Of a stretch of DNA of 64,000 nt, positions 1 to 8,278 are shown one piece after another. Within the stretch, counting starts at the first letter, position 1. The number at the start of each line of letters is the position of its first letter. Position numbers and translations under genes: made by a program. Location of the stretch: NCBI RefSeq assembly GCF_025822605.1, contig NZ_JACKTY010000049.1, positions 186,001 to 250,000 on the forward strand. Reading direction: 5' to 3'. Below the pieces are notes generated by a model, which had not been told where the DNA came from, did no database searches, and saw only the letters and a program-made list of their open reading frames with translations. This stretch comes from Mycolicibacterium komossense (GTDB lineage Bacteria; Actinomycetota; Actinomycetes; Mycobacteriales; Mycobacteriaceae).

Positions 1-178
1 CGACGGTCTCGTCGAGGCCTTCGAAGCACCCGATAACCCCGTTACCGCGATCCAGTGGCATCCCGAGATCGACTGGAGCAACAGTGAGATGTCCCGGCGT
101 CTGCTGCGCGGCTTCATCGAATCGTGTGAGCAGAGCGAAAACTCGGACCACCGGCAACTGCTCACCACGAGTTGTTGA
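1..178 (+). CDS. Class I glutamine amidotransferase-like peptidase (C26/PuuD type), C-terminal fragment
   Basis: Reading from base 2 gives 58 residues and then TGA. The window cuts off the rest of the gene. The stretch AIQWHPEID carries the His-Pro-Glu of the catalytic triad of class I amidotransferases, placed about 35 residues from the C-terminus as in gamma-glutamyl-GABA hydrolase (PuuD) and related peptidase C26 proteins. The nucleophile Cys lies outside the window. It converges on pknG with a 10-bp gap. H37Rv has ackA near this position, so the neighbourhood to the left differs. A PuuD-like hydrolase is the best guess; the substrate cannot be told from this fragment. Confidence 0.75.
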   Translation, partial: DGLVEAFEAPDNPVTAIQWHPEIDWSNSEMSRRLLRGFIESCEQSENSDHRQLLTTSC

Positions 179-188
179 TCGCAGGGGG

Positions 189-2474
189 TCAGAACGTCGA
201 CATCGGCCGGACGGTATTGGCCATGTCCACCAATGCATATCGGTGTGCCTGAGAGGGCGCAACGCGGGCCAGCGCCCGTAACGCCGCCTCCACTCCGAGC
301 TGTAGACCGTGTGCAGTGAACGGGAAACCGAGGATGTGGTTGGCGCTGGCCTCGTGATCGGTGATCCAGTCCATCGCGGTACCGAGCACCAGGGCCCGCA
401 GCTGAAGCACGCGGGGTTCGGTATCCGGGAGAGCTTCGACGCGGCGTGCGGCGTCGCGCAGCTGCTGCTCGGTGACCTCGTTGATCGACCGGCCCGACAA
501 CAATGTCACCGCACTGGTCAACCGGGCGGTAGTGAAATGCCGTGAGGTGGGCGGCACCTGGTCCAGGGTCTTGACGGCCGCTTCGCGTTCACCGTCGACG
601 GACTGGGCGCGCGCCAACCCGAATCCGGCCGAGATGACGCCGTTGTCGGTACCCCACACCGTCCGGTAGAAGCGCTCTTCGTCGGCCGAGCCGGCCAGCT
701 CGGCGGTGGCGGCCAAGGCCAGCTTCGGTGCGGGCTCACCCGGTAGCGTATCGAGTACCTCGGTGAAATGCTTTGTCGCCGAGTCGTAGTCGGCGGTCAG
801 CAGCTCGGAGACCGCGCGGAACCAGACCAGCCGCCAGCGCCAGCCGACGCGGTCGCTCAGTTCGTCGAGCTTGCGGGTGGCCTTGGCCACATCGCCGAGA
901 TCGAGCAGCGCGCGGACTTCCATCAGCGGCAGCTCCACCGACTCCGTCAGGTCGATCCCCTCGGAGTCCAACGCGCCGTGGCGCGCAGCGCGCAGTGAAT
1001 CCAGGGTCTGCACAGGCTGACTGAGCACGTTGGCGCTCAAGATGGTGGCTCCGACGTCGGCAGGGTCCACCAGGGGAACCGGCAGGGCGGTGACGATCTC
1101 GGCCGCGGTCAGTTTCTCCGAGTGTGGCTGCCCGTCCAGGTAGACGTCGGTGTGTGCCACCAGCAGGTCGACGCCGAACGTCGACCGCGACGGGCTGAAC
1201 ACCGTCGACAGACCGGGGCGGGGGAAGCCACTGTCGGTGGCCACCACCTCGCGCAGGACTCCGAGGAGCTGCCCGGACATCTCGTCGGCGCTGGCGAACC
1301 GGCGTCGCGGGTCGGGGTCGATGGCGCGGCGCAGCAACCTGCCGAAGCTGTCGTAGGTGGCCAGGACGGGATCATCATCGGGCAGGCCGTCGACATAGCG
1401 GCCCTTGCGGGTGCGCAGCGCCAGGGTCATGGCGGCCAGGGTGCGGCCCACGGTGTAGATGTCGGTGGCGATCGTCGGTCCGGTCCGGACGATCTCCGGG
1501 GCCTGGTAACCCGGTGTGCCGTACAGGTATCCGAACGAATTGATCCGCGATACCGCGCCGAGGTCGATCAGCTTGAGCTGCTCCTCGGTCAGCATGATGT
1601 TCTCGGGCTTGAGGTCGTTGTAGCAGAGCCCCAGCGAATGCAGATAGCCCAGCGCAGGCAGGATTTCGAGCATGTAGGCGATCGCCTGCGCGACCGGCAG
1701 CCGCTTGCCCTTCTCCTGCTTGAGTGAGGTGCCGCCGACGTACTCCATTACGATGTAGCCCACCGGCTCACCGTGGCTGTCCGGATGCTCGACGAAGTTG
1801 AAGATCTTGACGATCGACGGGTGCACGACCTCGGCCAGGAACTGCCGCTCAGCCATGGCGATCGCCTGGGCTTCGGCGTCACCGGCGTGGACGAGACCCT
1901 TGAGCACCACCGGTCGCTCATTGACGTTGTGGTCGACCGCCAGATACACCCAACCCAGACCGCCGTGCGCCACACAGCCTTTGATCTCGTACTGGTCGGC
2001 GACCATATCGCCCGGCCCCAGCTGCGGCAGGAACGAGTACGCACTGCCGCAGTGCGGGCACCAGCCTTCGCTGAGCGCCTTGCCGTCGGTACTGGACCGC
2101 CCGACGGGGCGCCCACAGTTCCAGCAGAACCGTTTCGACTCGGCGACAACCGGATTCGTCATCAGGGCGGCCAGCGGGTCGATCTCGGGGACCCGGGGGA
2201 TCTCGACCAGGCCGCCGCCGAGCCGTCGGGTCGGGGAGATGGCCCGGGTTACCGTCGTCGAGTGGTTGTGCGGTTCGGTGCCCGCGCTGGAGATGTAGGA
2301 CGCTTCGGAATCGTCGAAATTCGGCCGGAAGATCGCCTGGGTGGCCATCGGTCGAATCGTCGACGCCGAGTCGAACATGAACTCGGCGGGCTGCGTACCA
2401 GGGTCTTCCTCGTCGCCGCCAGCGCCGGTGTCTGAGTCGGTGTCCACGTCGAGATCGCCTTCGGATTCGCCCAT
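189..2474 (-). CDS. pknG: Serine/threonine protein kinase PknG
   Basis: Soluble kinase of 761 aa that in mycobacteria phosphorylates the FHA protein GarA and so tunes 2-oxoglutarate/glutamate metabolism. Order of parts: acidic N-terminus with the DSASTIRPM autophosphorylation-type segment (about 35-43), a rubredoxin-like module with CWNC (117-120) and CPHC (139-142), a kinase domain with invariant Lys192 and the catalytic loop YNDLKPENIM (Asp287; Asn replaces the usual Arg, as in PknG), a DLG instead of DFG, and a C-terminal TPR region. I chose ATG at 2474 because it follows the glnH stop by 11 bp and has AGGGGA upstream. The open frame continues to 2564 inside glnH, but that part is not PknG-like. 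It is the last gene of glnX-glnH-pknG. Confidence 0.96.
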   Translation of the reverse strand: MGESEGDLDVDTDSDTGAGGDEEDPGTQPAEFMFDSASTIRPMATQAIFRPNFDDSEASYISSAGTEPHNHSTTVTRAISPTRRLGGGLVEIPRVPEIDPLAALMTNPVVAESKRFCWNCGRPVGRSSTDGKALSEGWCPHCGSAYSFLPQLGPGDMVADQYEIKGCVAHGGLGWVYLAVDHNVNERPVVLKGLVHAGDAEAQAIAMAERQFLAEVVHPSIVKIFNFVEHPDSHGEPVGYIVMEYVGGTSLKQEKGKRLPVAQAIAYMLEILPALGYLHSLGLCYNDLKPENIMLTEEQLKLIDLGAVSRINSFGYLYGTPGYQAPEIVRTGPTIATDIYTVGRTLAAMTLALRTRKGRYVDGLPDDDPVLATYDSFGRLLRRAIDPDPRRRFASADEMSGQLLGVLREVVATDSGFPRPGLSTVFSPSRSTFGVDLLVAHTDVYLDGQPHSEKLTAAEIVTALPVPLVDPADVGATILSANVLSQPVQTLDSLRAARHGALDSEGIDLTESVELPLMEVRALLDLGDVAKATRKLDELSDRVGWRWRLVWFRAVSELLTADYDSATKHFTEVLDTLPGEPAPKLALAATAELAGSADEERFYRTVWGTDNGVISAGFGLARAQSVDGEREAAVKTLDQVPPTSRHFTTARLTSAVTLLSGRSINEVTEQQLRDAARRVEALPDTEPRVLQLRALVLGTAMDWITDHEASANHILGFPFTAHGLQLGVEAALRALARVAPSQAHRYALVDMANTVRPMSTF

Positions 2475-2485
2475 CAGCCCGTCCC

Positions 2486-3454
2486 CTAGTCCACGTACCG
2501 TGGGCTCGGTGGTGCCGGTGCCGGTCCCAGCACCGTCAACCATTTGCGGTACAACGTGTTCCACGTGCCGTCCCGGCGGATGCGCTCCAGGGTGGCGTTG
2601 ACGAACCGGACCAGGCCGGTGTTGTCCAGGTTGATACCGATCCCATACGGCTCCTGGTTCAGGCTGGGGCCGACGATGTGTAGATAAGGGTCCTGGGCGA
2701 CCAGGCCGGCCAGAATCGCATCGTCGGTGGACACGGCGTCGACCTGGCGCTGCTGCAACGCCACCAAGCAGTCGGCCCAGGTCACCACCGAGACGATGAT
2801 CGGCGGGGGGGTGATCTGCTGGATCCGCTTGAGCGAGGTGGTGCCCCTGGCCACGCAGACCCGCTTACCGGACAGGTCGGAGGCTTGGGTGATCGACGAA
2901 TCGCGTGGCGCCAGGATCCGTTGGTAGGCGGTCAGATACACCGTCGAGAAGTTCACCAGCTGGCGGCGTTCACAGGTGATGCTCATCGTTTTGACCACGA
3001 TATCGACCTGGTTGTTCTGCAGCGCGGTGACCCGGTCAGCCGACGACAGGATGCGGTACTCGACCTGAGACGGGGTGCCGAAGATGTCGCGGGCCACCTC
3101 ACCGGCGATGTCCACGTCGAAGCCGGTGATCTCGCCGGTGATCGGGTCCCGGAAACTGAACAGGTTGCTGCCGATATCGAGCCCGACGATCAACCGGCCG
3201 CGGTTGCGGATGTTGGTGACGGCCTCGTCCGCCTGCGCTTTGGTGGGGAACGGTCGAAGGCTGGCGGTCCGGTTGCAGTCGTCCGCATCGGGGTCGAGCG
3301 GCGAAGCGACCTGTGGTGGCATCTCCTCCATCCCCTCGGGCGTGGGCGGTGTGATCGTCACGCTCGGCTCGGACCCCACCGACTGCGGCTGGCCGCAGCC
3401 CGTCAGCGCCAACCCCAGCAGGGTCAAAACGGCGAGAATCTTCCTGGCGTTCAT
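2486..3454 (-). CDS. glnH: Glutamine/aspartate-binding lipoprotein GlnH
   Basis: Periplasmic substrate-binding protein (322 aa) of the amino-acid ABC family. The start MNARKILAVL leads a signal peptide ending in lipobox LTGC (lipidated Cys20). The mature part has the type 3 solute-binding fold signature (GRLIVGLDIG, GFDVDIAGEVA, a conserved Arg-rich pocket). No ABC permease or ATPase is adjacent. Instead, the ATG at 3452-3454 overlaps the glnX stop (ATGA) and pknG follows, which is the sensing operon in which GlnH reports extracellular amino acids through GlnX to PknG. A longer in-frame start at 3478 would put extra residues before the signal peptide and is unlikely. Confidence 0.94.
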   Translation of the reverse strand: MNARKILAVLTLLGLALTGCGQPQSVGSEPSVTITPPTPEGMEEMPPQVASPLDPDADDCNRTASLRPFPTKAQADEAVTNIRNRGRLIVGLDIGSNLFSFRDPITGEITGFDVDIAGEVARDIFGTPSQVEYRILSSADRVTALQNNQVDIVVKTMSITCERRQLVNFSTVYLTAYQRILAPRDSSITQASDLSGKRVCVARGTTSLKRIQQITPPPIIVSVVTWADCLVALQQRQVDAVSTDDAILAGLVAQDPYLHIVGPSLNQEPYGIGINLDNTGLVRFVNATLERIRRDGTWNTLYRKWLTVLGPAPAPPSPRYVD

Positions 3455-4770
3455 CGGTACTCGCTCATGCGGGGCCACAGCCCGAGCGCCACCGCCACCG
3501 CGGCGCCGAGGCTCAACACGACGCCGCCGACCGTCGTCCCCGACAGCACCCGGCGCGCGTTGATGATGTCATTGCGCAGCTGCGTTCGACTCTCCTGGAT
3601 ACCGCTGGTCAACGCGGCCTCGAGCTTGTCGAAAGCCGGCGTCGAATCGTCCTCGCCAGTGCCGAGGGCGACCTGGGTGGCAGCCTGATAGTTGCCGACC
3701 GCGATATAGGCGTTGATTCGTTCGTCGGCGGATCGCCACTTCGTCAACAGGGTGTCGGCGTTCTTCAGATCCGAGGTGTCGATGGCGTCGCTGCGCTCGA
3801 GATAGGCGGCCAGCTGCTGCTGCATGGTGTCGATGCGCTGGTAATAGGACTGCTTGCGGACATCCTCGTCACCGCGCCGGATCAGCGACAGGGTCTCGTC
3901 GGCGCGGGCCTGCTGGGCGGTGATCGCCAGCGTCGTCACGGTCTTGAGTGATTCGGCCGCGGTATCTTTCGCACTGCGGCTGCCGGCCGTCGAGATGGCC
4001 AGCGCCGTTCCCACCCAGATCACCATGATCATGATGGCCAGACCGCCGGCGATCAGACCGATGTTCACCCGGCGCCTGGTCCGTCGCGCCAGCCAGCGGT
4101 GCGCGAACGCGCCGAACACGATCGTCGTCGCGATCACCAGGATCACGGGGGTGGGAATGCGCGTCGACGCCGTGGTTTCCTCGTCCACTCGTTTCGAGGT
4201 CTCCTCGTAGAGCCGTTGCGCGTCGGGCAGGATTTTGTCCTGCATCAGCGACGACGCCTCCGACAGATACGACGAACCGACGGGGTTCCCGGCCCGGTTG
4301 TTCGTCCGCGCGGTCTCGACCAGCCCCGTGTAGATGGCCAACTCGGAATTGATCCGACCCAGCAGCTCCTGCATCGGCTCATCGGTCAGACCGCTAGATG
4401 CCCTGGTCAGTGCCACTGCGGCATCGGTGATGGCCTGCTCGTAGCGCTGCCGGACCGGTCTTGGTTCGGCCCCGGCGATGAAGGCGGTGGCGGCGGCGGC
4501 GTCGGCCACCGACAACGTCGTGTACAGCTGGCCGGCGGCGAACGCCAATGGTTCGGTGTGGTTGAGCACGGTGGTCAGCGCCTGCTGGCGGTGATCGATG
4601 GTGGTCGACGTGGCGAAAGCACTCGAGGCGCCGAGTGCCGCGAGAATCAACCCGATCGCCAGGATCCGCCCCGGCGTGGTCCAGATGAACCACCAACGGG
4701 GATGGGCCGGTACGGCGGGCGACCGGGACGCCAGCGGCTCGGTCGACGGGTGCGCCAACTCAACCGTCAC
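3451..4770 (-). CDS. glnX: Membrane sensor GlnX of the GlnX-GlnH-PknG pathway
   Basis: Integral membrane protein of 439 aa. A transmembrane helix (about residues 33-54) is followed by a long helical extracytoplasmic domain, a central membrane segment (about 205-260), a second helical domain and a final helix near the C-terminus (GTTVGGVVLSLGAAVAVALG). This tandem helical-bundle layout resembles chemoreceptor sensory domains and is the known GlnX arrangement; it is thought to relay GlnH ligand state across the membrane to PknG. The start is GTG at 4770 and no strong Shine-Dalgarno is visible. A TTATAC -10-like hexamer on the minus strand at 4841-4846 could serve the operon. Confidence 0.93.
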   Translation of the reverse strand: MTVELAHPSTEPLASRSPAVPAHPRWWFIWTTPGRILAIGLILAALGASSAFATSTTIDHRQQALTTVLNHTEPLAFAAGQLYTTLSVADAAAATAFIAGAEPRPVRQRYEQAITDAAVALTRASSGLTDEPMQELLGRINSELAIYTGLVETARTNNRAGNPVGSSYLSEASSLMQDKILPDAQRLYEETSKRVDEETTASTRIPTPVILVIATTIVFGAFAHRWLARRTRRRVNIGLIAGGLAIMIMVIWVGTALAISTAGSRSAKDTAAESLKTVTTLAITAQQARADETLSLIRRGDEDVRKQSYYQRIDTMQQQLAAYLERSDAIDTSDLKNADTLLTKWRSADERINAYIAVGNYQAATQVALGTGEDDSTPAFDKLEAALTSGIQESRTQLRNDIINARRVLSGTTVGGVVLSLGAAVAVALGLWPRMSEYR

Positions 4771-4945
4771 CTGTGCGGACCTGCCTTCTGTCGTCCCGCT
4801 CTCGATTCGGAGTCGCTCGTCCCCGAACCTCTAGAAAACTGTATAAGCGAATTCTAAGAGGTTCTCTGTGACAGGTGGGGCAGGATCGGACAACTCCGCT
4901 CGCGAGCGATGTCGGCGAGGACACGCGAGGTTGCAGTCAGCCGCT

Positions 4946-4951
4946 TATTCT
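4946..4951 (+). promoter_or_regulatory. -10 element (TATTCT) for leaderless mutT3
   Basis: The hexamer TATTCT ends 6 nt before the GTG at 4958. No Shine-Dalgarno precedes that codon, so the transcript probably starts at the start codon. This supports the short MutT3 start over the 4868 GTG. Confidence 0.55.
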
Positions 4952-4957
4952 GGGTCC

Positions 4958-5470
4958 GTGCGCGGCGACGGAGACGGGTGGGTGTTGTCCGACAACGGTG
5001 CGCACTACTGGGGCCGCCACGGCGCGGCGGGCCTATTGCTTCGGGCGCCGCGGCCCGACGGGTCCCGGGCGATCCTGCTGCAACACCGCGCCGCATGGAG
5101 CCATCAGGGCGGCACGTGGGGGCTACCCGGCGGCGCGAGGGACAGCCACGAAACCGTCGAACAGGCGGCCGTCCGAGAAGCGCACGAGGAAGCGGGTCTC
5201 TCGGCCCACCAACTGACGGTCCGCACCAGCGTGGTGACGGCCGAGGTGCACGGCACCGGCGGGCCGGCCTGGACCTACACCACCGTCATCGCCGACGTGC
5301 CGACGCAGGTCGACACCGTGCCGAACCGAGAGAGCTCGGAGCTGCGCTGGGTGGCCGAGGACGAGGTCACCGAGCTGCCGCTGCATCCCGGATTCGCCGC
5401 CAGCTGGCAGCGCCTGCGCGAGGTCGCCGCAGCTATTCCGCTGCAGGCAGGGCTGCAGCCAGACGCCTAG
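4958..5470 (+). CDS. mutT3: Nudix hydrolase MutT3 (8-oxo-nucleotide sanitation)
   Basis: 170-aa Nudix protein that hydrolyses oxidised nucleotides; 8-oxo-dGTP/GTP is the expected substrate class. The Nudix box reads GGARDSHETVEQ...REAHEEAGL and matches GX5EX7REUXEEXGU. The N-terminus VRGDGDGW is the conserved start region of mycobacterial MutT3. GTG at 4958 is chosen because a TATTCT -10 hexamer at 4946-4951 ends 6 nt before it, the leaderless arrangement. An in-frame GTG at 4868 would add 30 residues without similarity to the family. The gene diverges from glnX and its 3' end overlaps thiE by 38 bp on the opposite strand. Confidence 0.9.
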   Translation: MRGDGDGWVLSDNGAHYWGRHGAAGLLLRAPRPDGSRAILLQHRAAWSHQGGTWGLPGGARDSHETVEQAAVREAHEEAGLSAHQLTVRTSVVTAEVHGTGGPAWTYTTVIADVPTQVDTVPNRESSELRWVAEDEVTELPLHPGFAASWQRLREVAAAIPLQAGLQPDA

Positions 5471-6110
5471 CGGCAGCCTGCGGATCCTCCGCGCCGGTGA
5501 TCGCCCGGACCACCACCACGCGGGTGGCGCCGGCTGCGAGTACCTCGGGTAACCGCTGCTCGTCGATACCGCCGATGGCGAACCACGGTTTCTGTGGATT
5601 CAGGGCGGCGACGGCCCTGACCAGGTCCAGACCGGGTGCGACGCGGCCCGGCTTCGTCGGCGTCGGCCAGCACGGTCCGACACAGAAGTAGTCGACGGCC
5701 TCGGTGATGGCACGCCTGGCTTGGGTTTCGTCGTGGGAGGAGCGACCGATGACCGGGCGGGCGCCGACGATATCGCGCGCCACCTGCAGCGGAAGGTCGT
5801 CCTGGCCGAGATGCAGGACATCCGCACCCGCGGCGCGGGCGATATCAGCGCGGTCGTTGACCGCGAACAGCGCGCCGTGGCGGTGCGCGGCGTCCCTCAG
5901 GACCTCCAGTGCCTCGAGTTCCTGACGGGCTTCCAACGGGCCGAACCGCTGCTCACCGGCCGAGCCTTTGTCGCGCAGCTGGATGATGTCGACGCCGCCG
6001 GCCAACGCCGCCTCGGCGAACTCGGCGAGGTCGCCGCGTTCGCGCCGGGCATCGGTGCAGAGGTAGAGCCTGGCCGTGAGGAGCCGGTCCAACGGGAGAG
6101 GATCATGCAC
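5433..6110 (-). CDS. thiE: Thiamine-phosphate synthase ThiE
   Basis: 225-aa TIM-barrel enzyme that joins HMP-PP and HET-P into thiamine monophosphate. Recognisable family segments are YLCTDARRERGDLAEF, GGVDIIQLRDKG (phosphate/diphosphate binding), FAVNDRADIARAAGAD, DVLHLGQDDLP, FCVGPCWPTPTKPG and AIGGIDEQRLPEV. GTG at 6110 (VHDPLPLDRLL) is chosen because the residues that follow match ThiE; the frame stays open to 6251 but that part lies in the thiO leader. It is transcribed away from thiO-thiS-thiG, and the TPP riboswitch lies on the opposite strand, so this gene has no visible riboswitch of its own. A MIRU-like repeat lies just upstream. Confidence 0.95.
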   Translation of the reverse strand: MHDPLPLDRLLTARLYLCTDARRERGDLAEFAEAALAGGVDIIQLRDKGSAGEQRFGPLEARQELEALEVLRDAAHRHGALFAVNDRADIARAAGADVLHLGQDDLPLQVARDIVGARPVIGRSSHDETQARRAITEAVDYFCVGPCWPTPTKPGRVAPGLDLVRAVAALNPQKPWFAIGGIDEQRLPEVLAAGATRVVVVRAITGAEDPQAAARRLAAALPAAE

Positions 6111-6140
6111 TCCGCGAGGGTAATGTAGGCACCGCTCGGA

Positions 6141-6186
6141 CGACGATGCGGCGAGGAACGAGCCGCTGAGGAGTCGGGGCAAATCG
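6141..6186 (+). repeat. MIRU-like interspersed repeat, divergent single copy
   Basis: This stretch aligns with the 57-bp units at 45363-45484: both contain the core GCGAGGAACGAGCC, preceded by GATGCGG and followed by GAGGAGT and GGGCAA. It sits between the thiE start and the thiO TPP riboswitch. It is shorter and more diverged than the copies at 32106-32256 and 45363-45484. Confidence 0.6.
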
Positions 6187-6197
6187 AAGACAGACAG

Positions 6198-6285
6198 CAC
6201 GGGAGCCCCATGGCGGGGCTGAGAGTGGGCGGCGCAAGCCCTTACCGTCACACCTGATCCGGATCATGCCGGCGAAGGGAGCGCA
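6198..6285 (+). promoter_or_regulatory. TPP (THI-box) riboswitch ahead of thiO-thiS-thiG
   Basis: The conserved THI-box blocks appear in order: CGGGAGCCCC (6200-6209), GGGGCTGAGAG (6215-6225), then ACCTGATCCGGATCATGCC (6252-6270) and GGCGAAGGGA (6271-6280). The 3' P1 strand contains the GGGAG that acts as ribosome-binding site for the thiO ATG at 6290. Control is therefore probably translational: TPP binding would sequester that site. Confidence 0.95.
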
Positions 6286-6289
6286 GCAG

Positions 6290-7327
6290 ATGCACTCACC
6301 ACACGGATCGGTCGCCGTCATCGGTGGCGGCGTGATCGGGCTGTCCGTTGCCCGCCGGGCGGTCCAGGCCGGCTGGTCGGTGCGCGTACACCGCTCCGGT
6401 GAACCGGGTGCATCGTGGGTGGCCGGCGGCATGCTCGCGCCGCACAGCGAAGGGTGGCCAGGGGAAGAGGAGCTGTTGCGGATCGGCCTGGAGTCGCTGG
6501 CCCTGTGGCGGGCCGAGGGCACCGGCAGTTACCGCGACGGCTTGCCGCCTGAGGTGGTCACCGCCCGCGAATCGCTGGTGGTCGCCGTCGACCGGGCCGA
6601 TGCGGCCGATCTGCGCACCGTCGGGGACTGGCTGGCGGCACAGGGGCAGCCGGTGAAGCCGACGTCGACCGCTCGGGACATCGAACCCCTTCTGGCCCAA
6701 GGTATCCGGCACGGTTTCGTGGCGCAGACCGAACTCGCGGTGGACAACCGGGCCGTGGTCGACGCGTTGACCTCCGAGTGCACCCGGCTCGGCGTCGAGT
6801 GGGCGGGCCCGGTCCGTGAGTTGGCCGAGGTGTCGGCGGATACGACGGTGATCGCCAACGGTATCGACGCACCCCAACTGTGGCCGGGACTGCCGGTCCG
6901 CCCGGTCAAGGGTGAGGTGTTGCGGCTGCGGTGGCGCAAGGGCTGTATGCCGGTGCCGCGCAGGGTGCTCAGAGCCAGGGTGCATGGTCGGCAGGTGTAC
7001 CTGGTGCCGCGCGCCGACGGCGTCGTGGTGGGTGCGACGCAGTACGAACACGGCCGCGACACCGCGCCGACGGTGGCCGGGGTGCGCGAACTGCTCGAGG
7101 ATGCGTGCGCGGTGCTGCCCGCGCTGGGGGAGTACGAACTCGCCGAATCCGCCGCCGGGCTGCGGCCCATGACGCCGGACGGCATGCCATTGGTCGGCAG
7201 GCTCGACGATCGGACGCTGGTGGCCGCGGGCCATGGCCGGTCCGGTTTCCTGCTCGCGCCGTGGACGGCCGAGCGGATCCTGGCGGAGCTGATGACGATC
7301 CACACGCACGAGGGAGTGCCGGTATGA
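6290..7327 (+). CDS. thiO: Glycine oxidase ThiO (thiazole branch of thiamine synthesis)
   Basis: 345-aa FAD-dependent amine oxidase that oxidises glycine to the imine used by ThiG. The dinucleotide-binding motif GGGVIG is at residues 12-17; WVAGGMLAPHSEG and the C-terminal GLRPMTPDGMPLVG ... GHGRSGFLLAPWTA are DAO-family signatures. ATG at 6290 is chosen over the in-frame ATG at 6266 because 6266 lies inside the riboswitch aptamer, and GGGAG (6277-6281) is correctly spaced for 6290. The stop overlaps the thiS ATG (ATGA), indicating coupled translation. First gene of the riboswitch-controlled operon. Confidence 0.95.
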   Translation: MHSPHGSVAVIGGGVIGLSVARRAVQAGWSVRVHRSGEPGASWVAGGMLAPHSEGWPGEEELLRIGLESLALWRAEGTGSYRDGLPPEVVTARESLVVAVDRADAADLRTVGDWLAAQGQPVKPTSTARDIEPLLAQGIRHGFVAQTELAVDNRAVVDALTSECTRLGVEWAGPVRELAEVSADTTVIANGIDAPQLWPGLPVRPVKGEVLRLRWRKGCMPVPRRVLRARVHGRQVYLVPRADGVVVGATQYEHGRDTAPTVAGVRELLEDACAVLPALGEYELAESAAGLRPMTPDGMPLVGRLDDRTLVAAGHGRSGFLLAPWTAERILAELMTIHTHEGVPV

Positions 7328-7521
7328 AAGTGATCGTCAACGACGAAGAGATGCAGATCGACGACCAGAGCACGGTCACCAGCCTGCTGGAGCGGCTCGG
7401 CATCCCCGACAAGGGCATCGCGGTGGCTGTCGACTGGTCGGTGTTGCCCCGATCGGATTGGTACCGAACGCTTTCCGATGGCGCCCGGATCGAGGTCGTG
7501 ACGGCGGTGCAGGGTGGCTGA
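7324..7521 (+). CDS. thiS: Sulfur carrier protein ThiS
   Basis: 65-aa ubiquitin-like sulfur carrier. The essential C-terminal Gly-Gly (residues 64-65), which becomes the thiocarboxylate used by ThiG, is present (AVQGG). The fold begins MKVIVNDEEMQ as in other ThiS proteins. It overlaps the end of thiO by 4 nt and the start of thiG by 8 nt. No adenylating ThiF partner is in the window. Confidence 0.95.
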   Translation: MKVIVNDEEMQIDDQSTVTSLLERLGIPDKGIAVAVDWSVLPRSDWYRTLSDGARIEVVTAVQGG

Positions 7522-8278
7522 CTCGCGTTTGACAATCGCCGATCGCTCCTTCGGCTCGCGGCTGATCCTGGGCACCGGCGGGGCGGCCAACCTGTCGGTA
7601 CTCGAGGAGGCGCTCATCGCTTCCGGTACCGAGCTGACCACCGTCGCGATGCGCCGCGTCGACGCCGAAGGCGGCACCGGTGTGCTCGAGCTGTTGAACC
7701 GGCTCGACATCACCCCGCTGCCGAATACCGCCGGCTGCCGCGGGGCCGCCGAGGCGGTGCTCACCGCTCAGCTCGGCCGTGAAGCGCTTCAGACCAACTG
7801 GGTCAAACTCGAAGTGATCGCCGACGAACGCACCCTGTTGCCTGATGCCGTCGAACTGGTCCGCGCCGCAGAACAATTGGTCGACGACGGATTCGTGGTG
7901 CTGCCCTACACCACCGATGACCCGGTATTGGCCCGCCGGCTGGAAGACATCGGTTGCGCCGCAGTGATGCCGCTGGGGTCGCCGATCGGCACCGGCCTGG
8001 GTATCGCCAACCCGCACAACATCGAGATGATCACCGAGGCGGCGGGCGTCCCGGTGGTGCTCGATGCCGGGATCGGCACCGCCAGTGACGCCGCACTGGC
8101 CATGGAACTGGGTTGCGCCGCAGTGCTGCTCGCCACCGCGGTGACGCGTGCCGCCGACCCACCGACGATGGCGGCGGCAATGGCGTCCGCGGTCACCGCC
8201 GGATACCTCGCCCGCCAGGCCGGCCGCATCCCCAAGCGGTTCTGGGCGCAGGCCTCCAGCCCGGCGCCGTCCTGGTGA
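7514..8278 (+). CDS. thiG: Thiazole synthase ThiG
   Basis: 254-aa TIM-barrel enzyme that condenses 1-deoxyxylulose-5-phosphate, dehydroglycine and ThiS-thiocarboxylate into thiazole phosphate. The Schiff-base lysine lies in NWVKLEVI (Lys98). PNTAGCRGA (about 70-78), PLGSPIGTGLGI and VLDAGIGTASDAALAMELG (phosphate-binding loops) are all family motifs. The GTG start overlaps thiS by 8 nt. Its stop overlaps the next gene's GTG (GTGA), so the SGNH hydrolase is likely co-transcribed and under the same riboswitch. Confidence 0.96.
   Translation: MADSRLTIADRSFGSRLILGTGGAANLSVLEEALIASGTELTTVAMRRVDAEGGTGVLELLNRLDITPLPNTAGCRGAAEAVLTAQLGREALQTNWVKLEVIADERTLLPDAVELVRAAEQLVDDGFVVLPYTTDDPVLARRLEDIGCAAVMPLGSPIGTGLGIANPHNIEMITEAAGVPVVLDAGIGTASDAALAMELGCAAVLLATAVTRAADPPTMAAAMASAVTAGYLARQAGRIPKRFWAQASSPAPSW

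Noticed and set aside
4868..4957. N-terminal extension of MutT3 from GTG 4868
   Set aside because: The 30 residues do not look like MutT3, and a -10 hexamer sits just upstream of GTG 4958.
6111..6251. 47-residue N-terminal extension of ThiE
   Set aside because: It would run through the MIRU-like repeat and the riboswitch region of the opposite strand and is not ThiE-like.
7324..8278. Frameshift at the thiS-thiG junction
   Set aside because: The 8-nt overlap is a normal coupled-translation arrangement and both proteins are full length.
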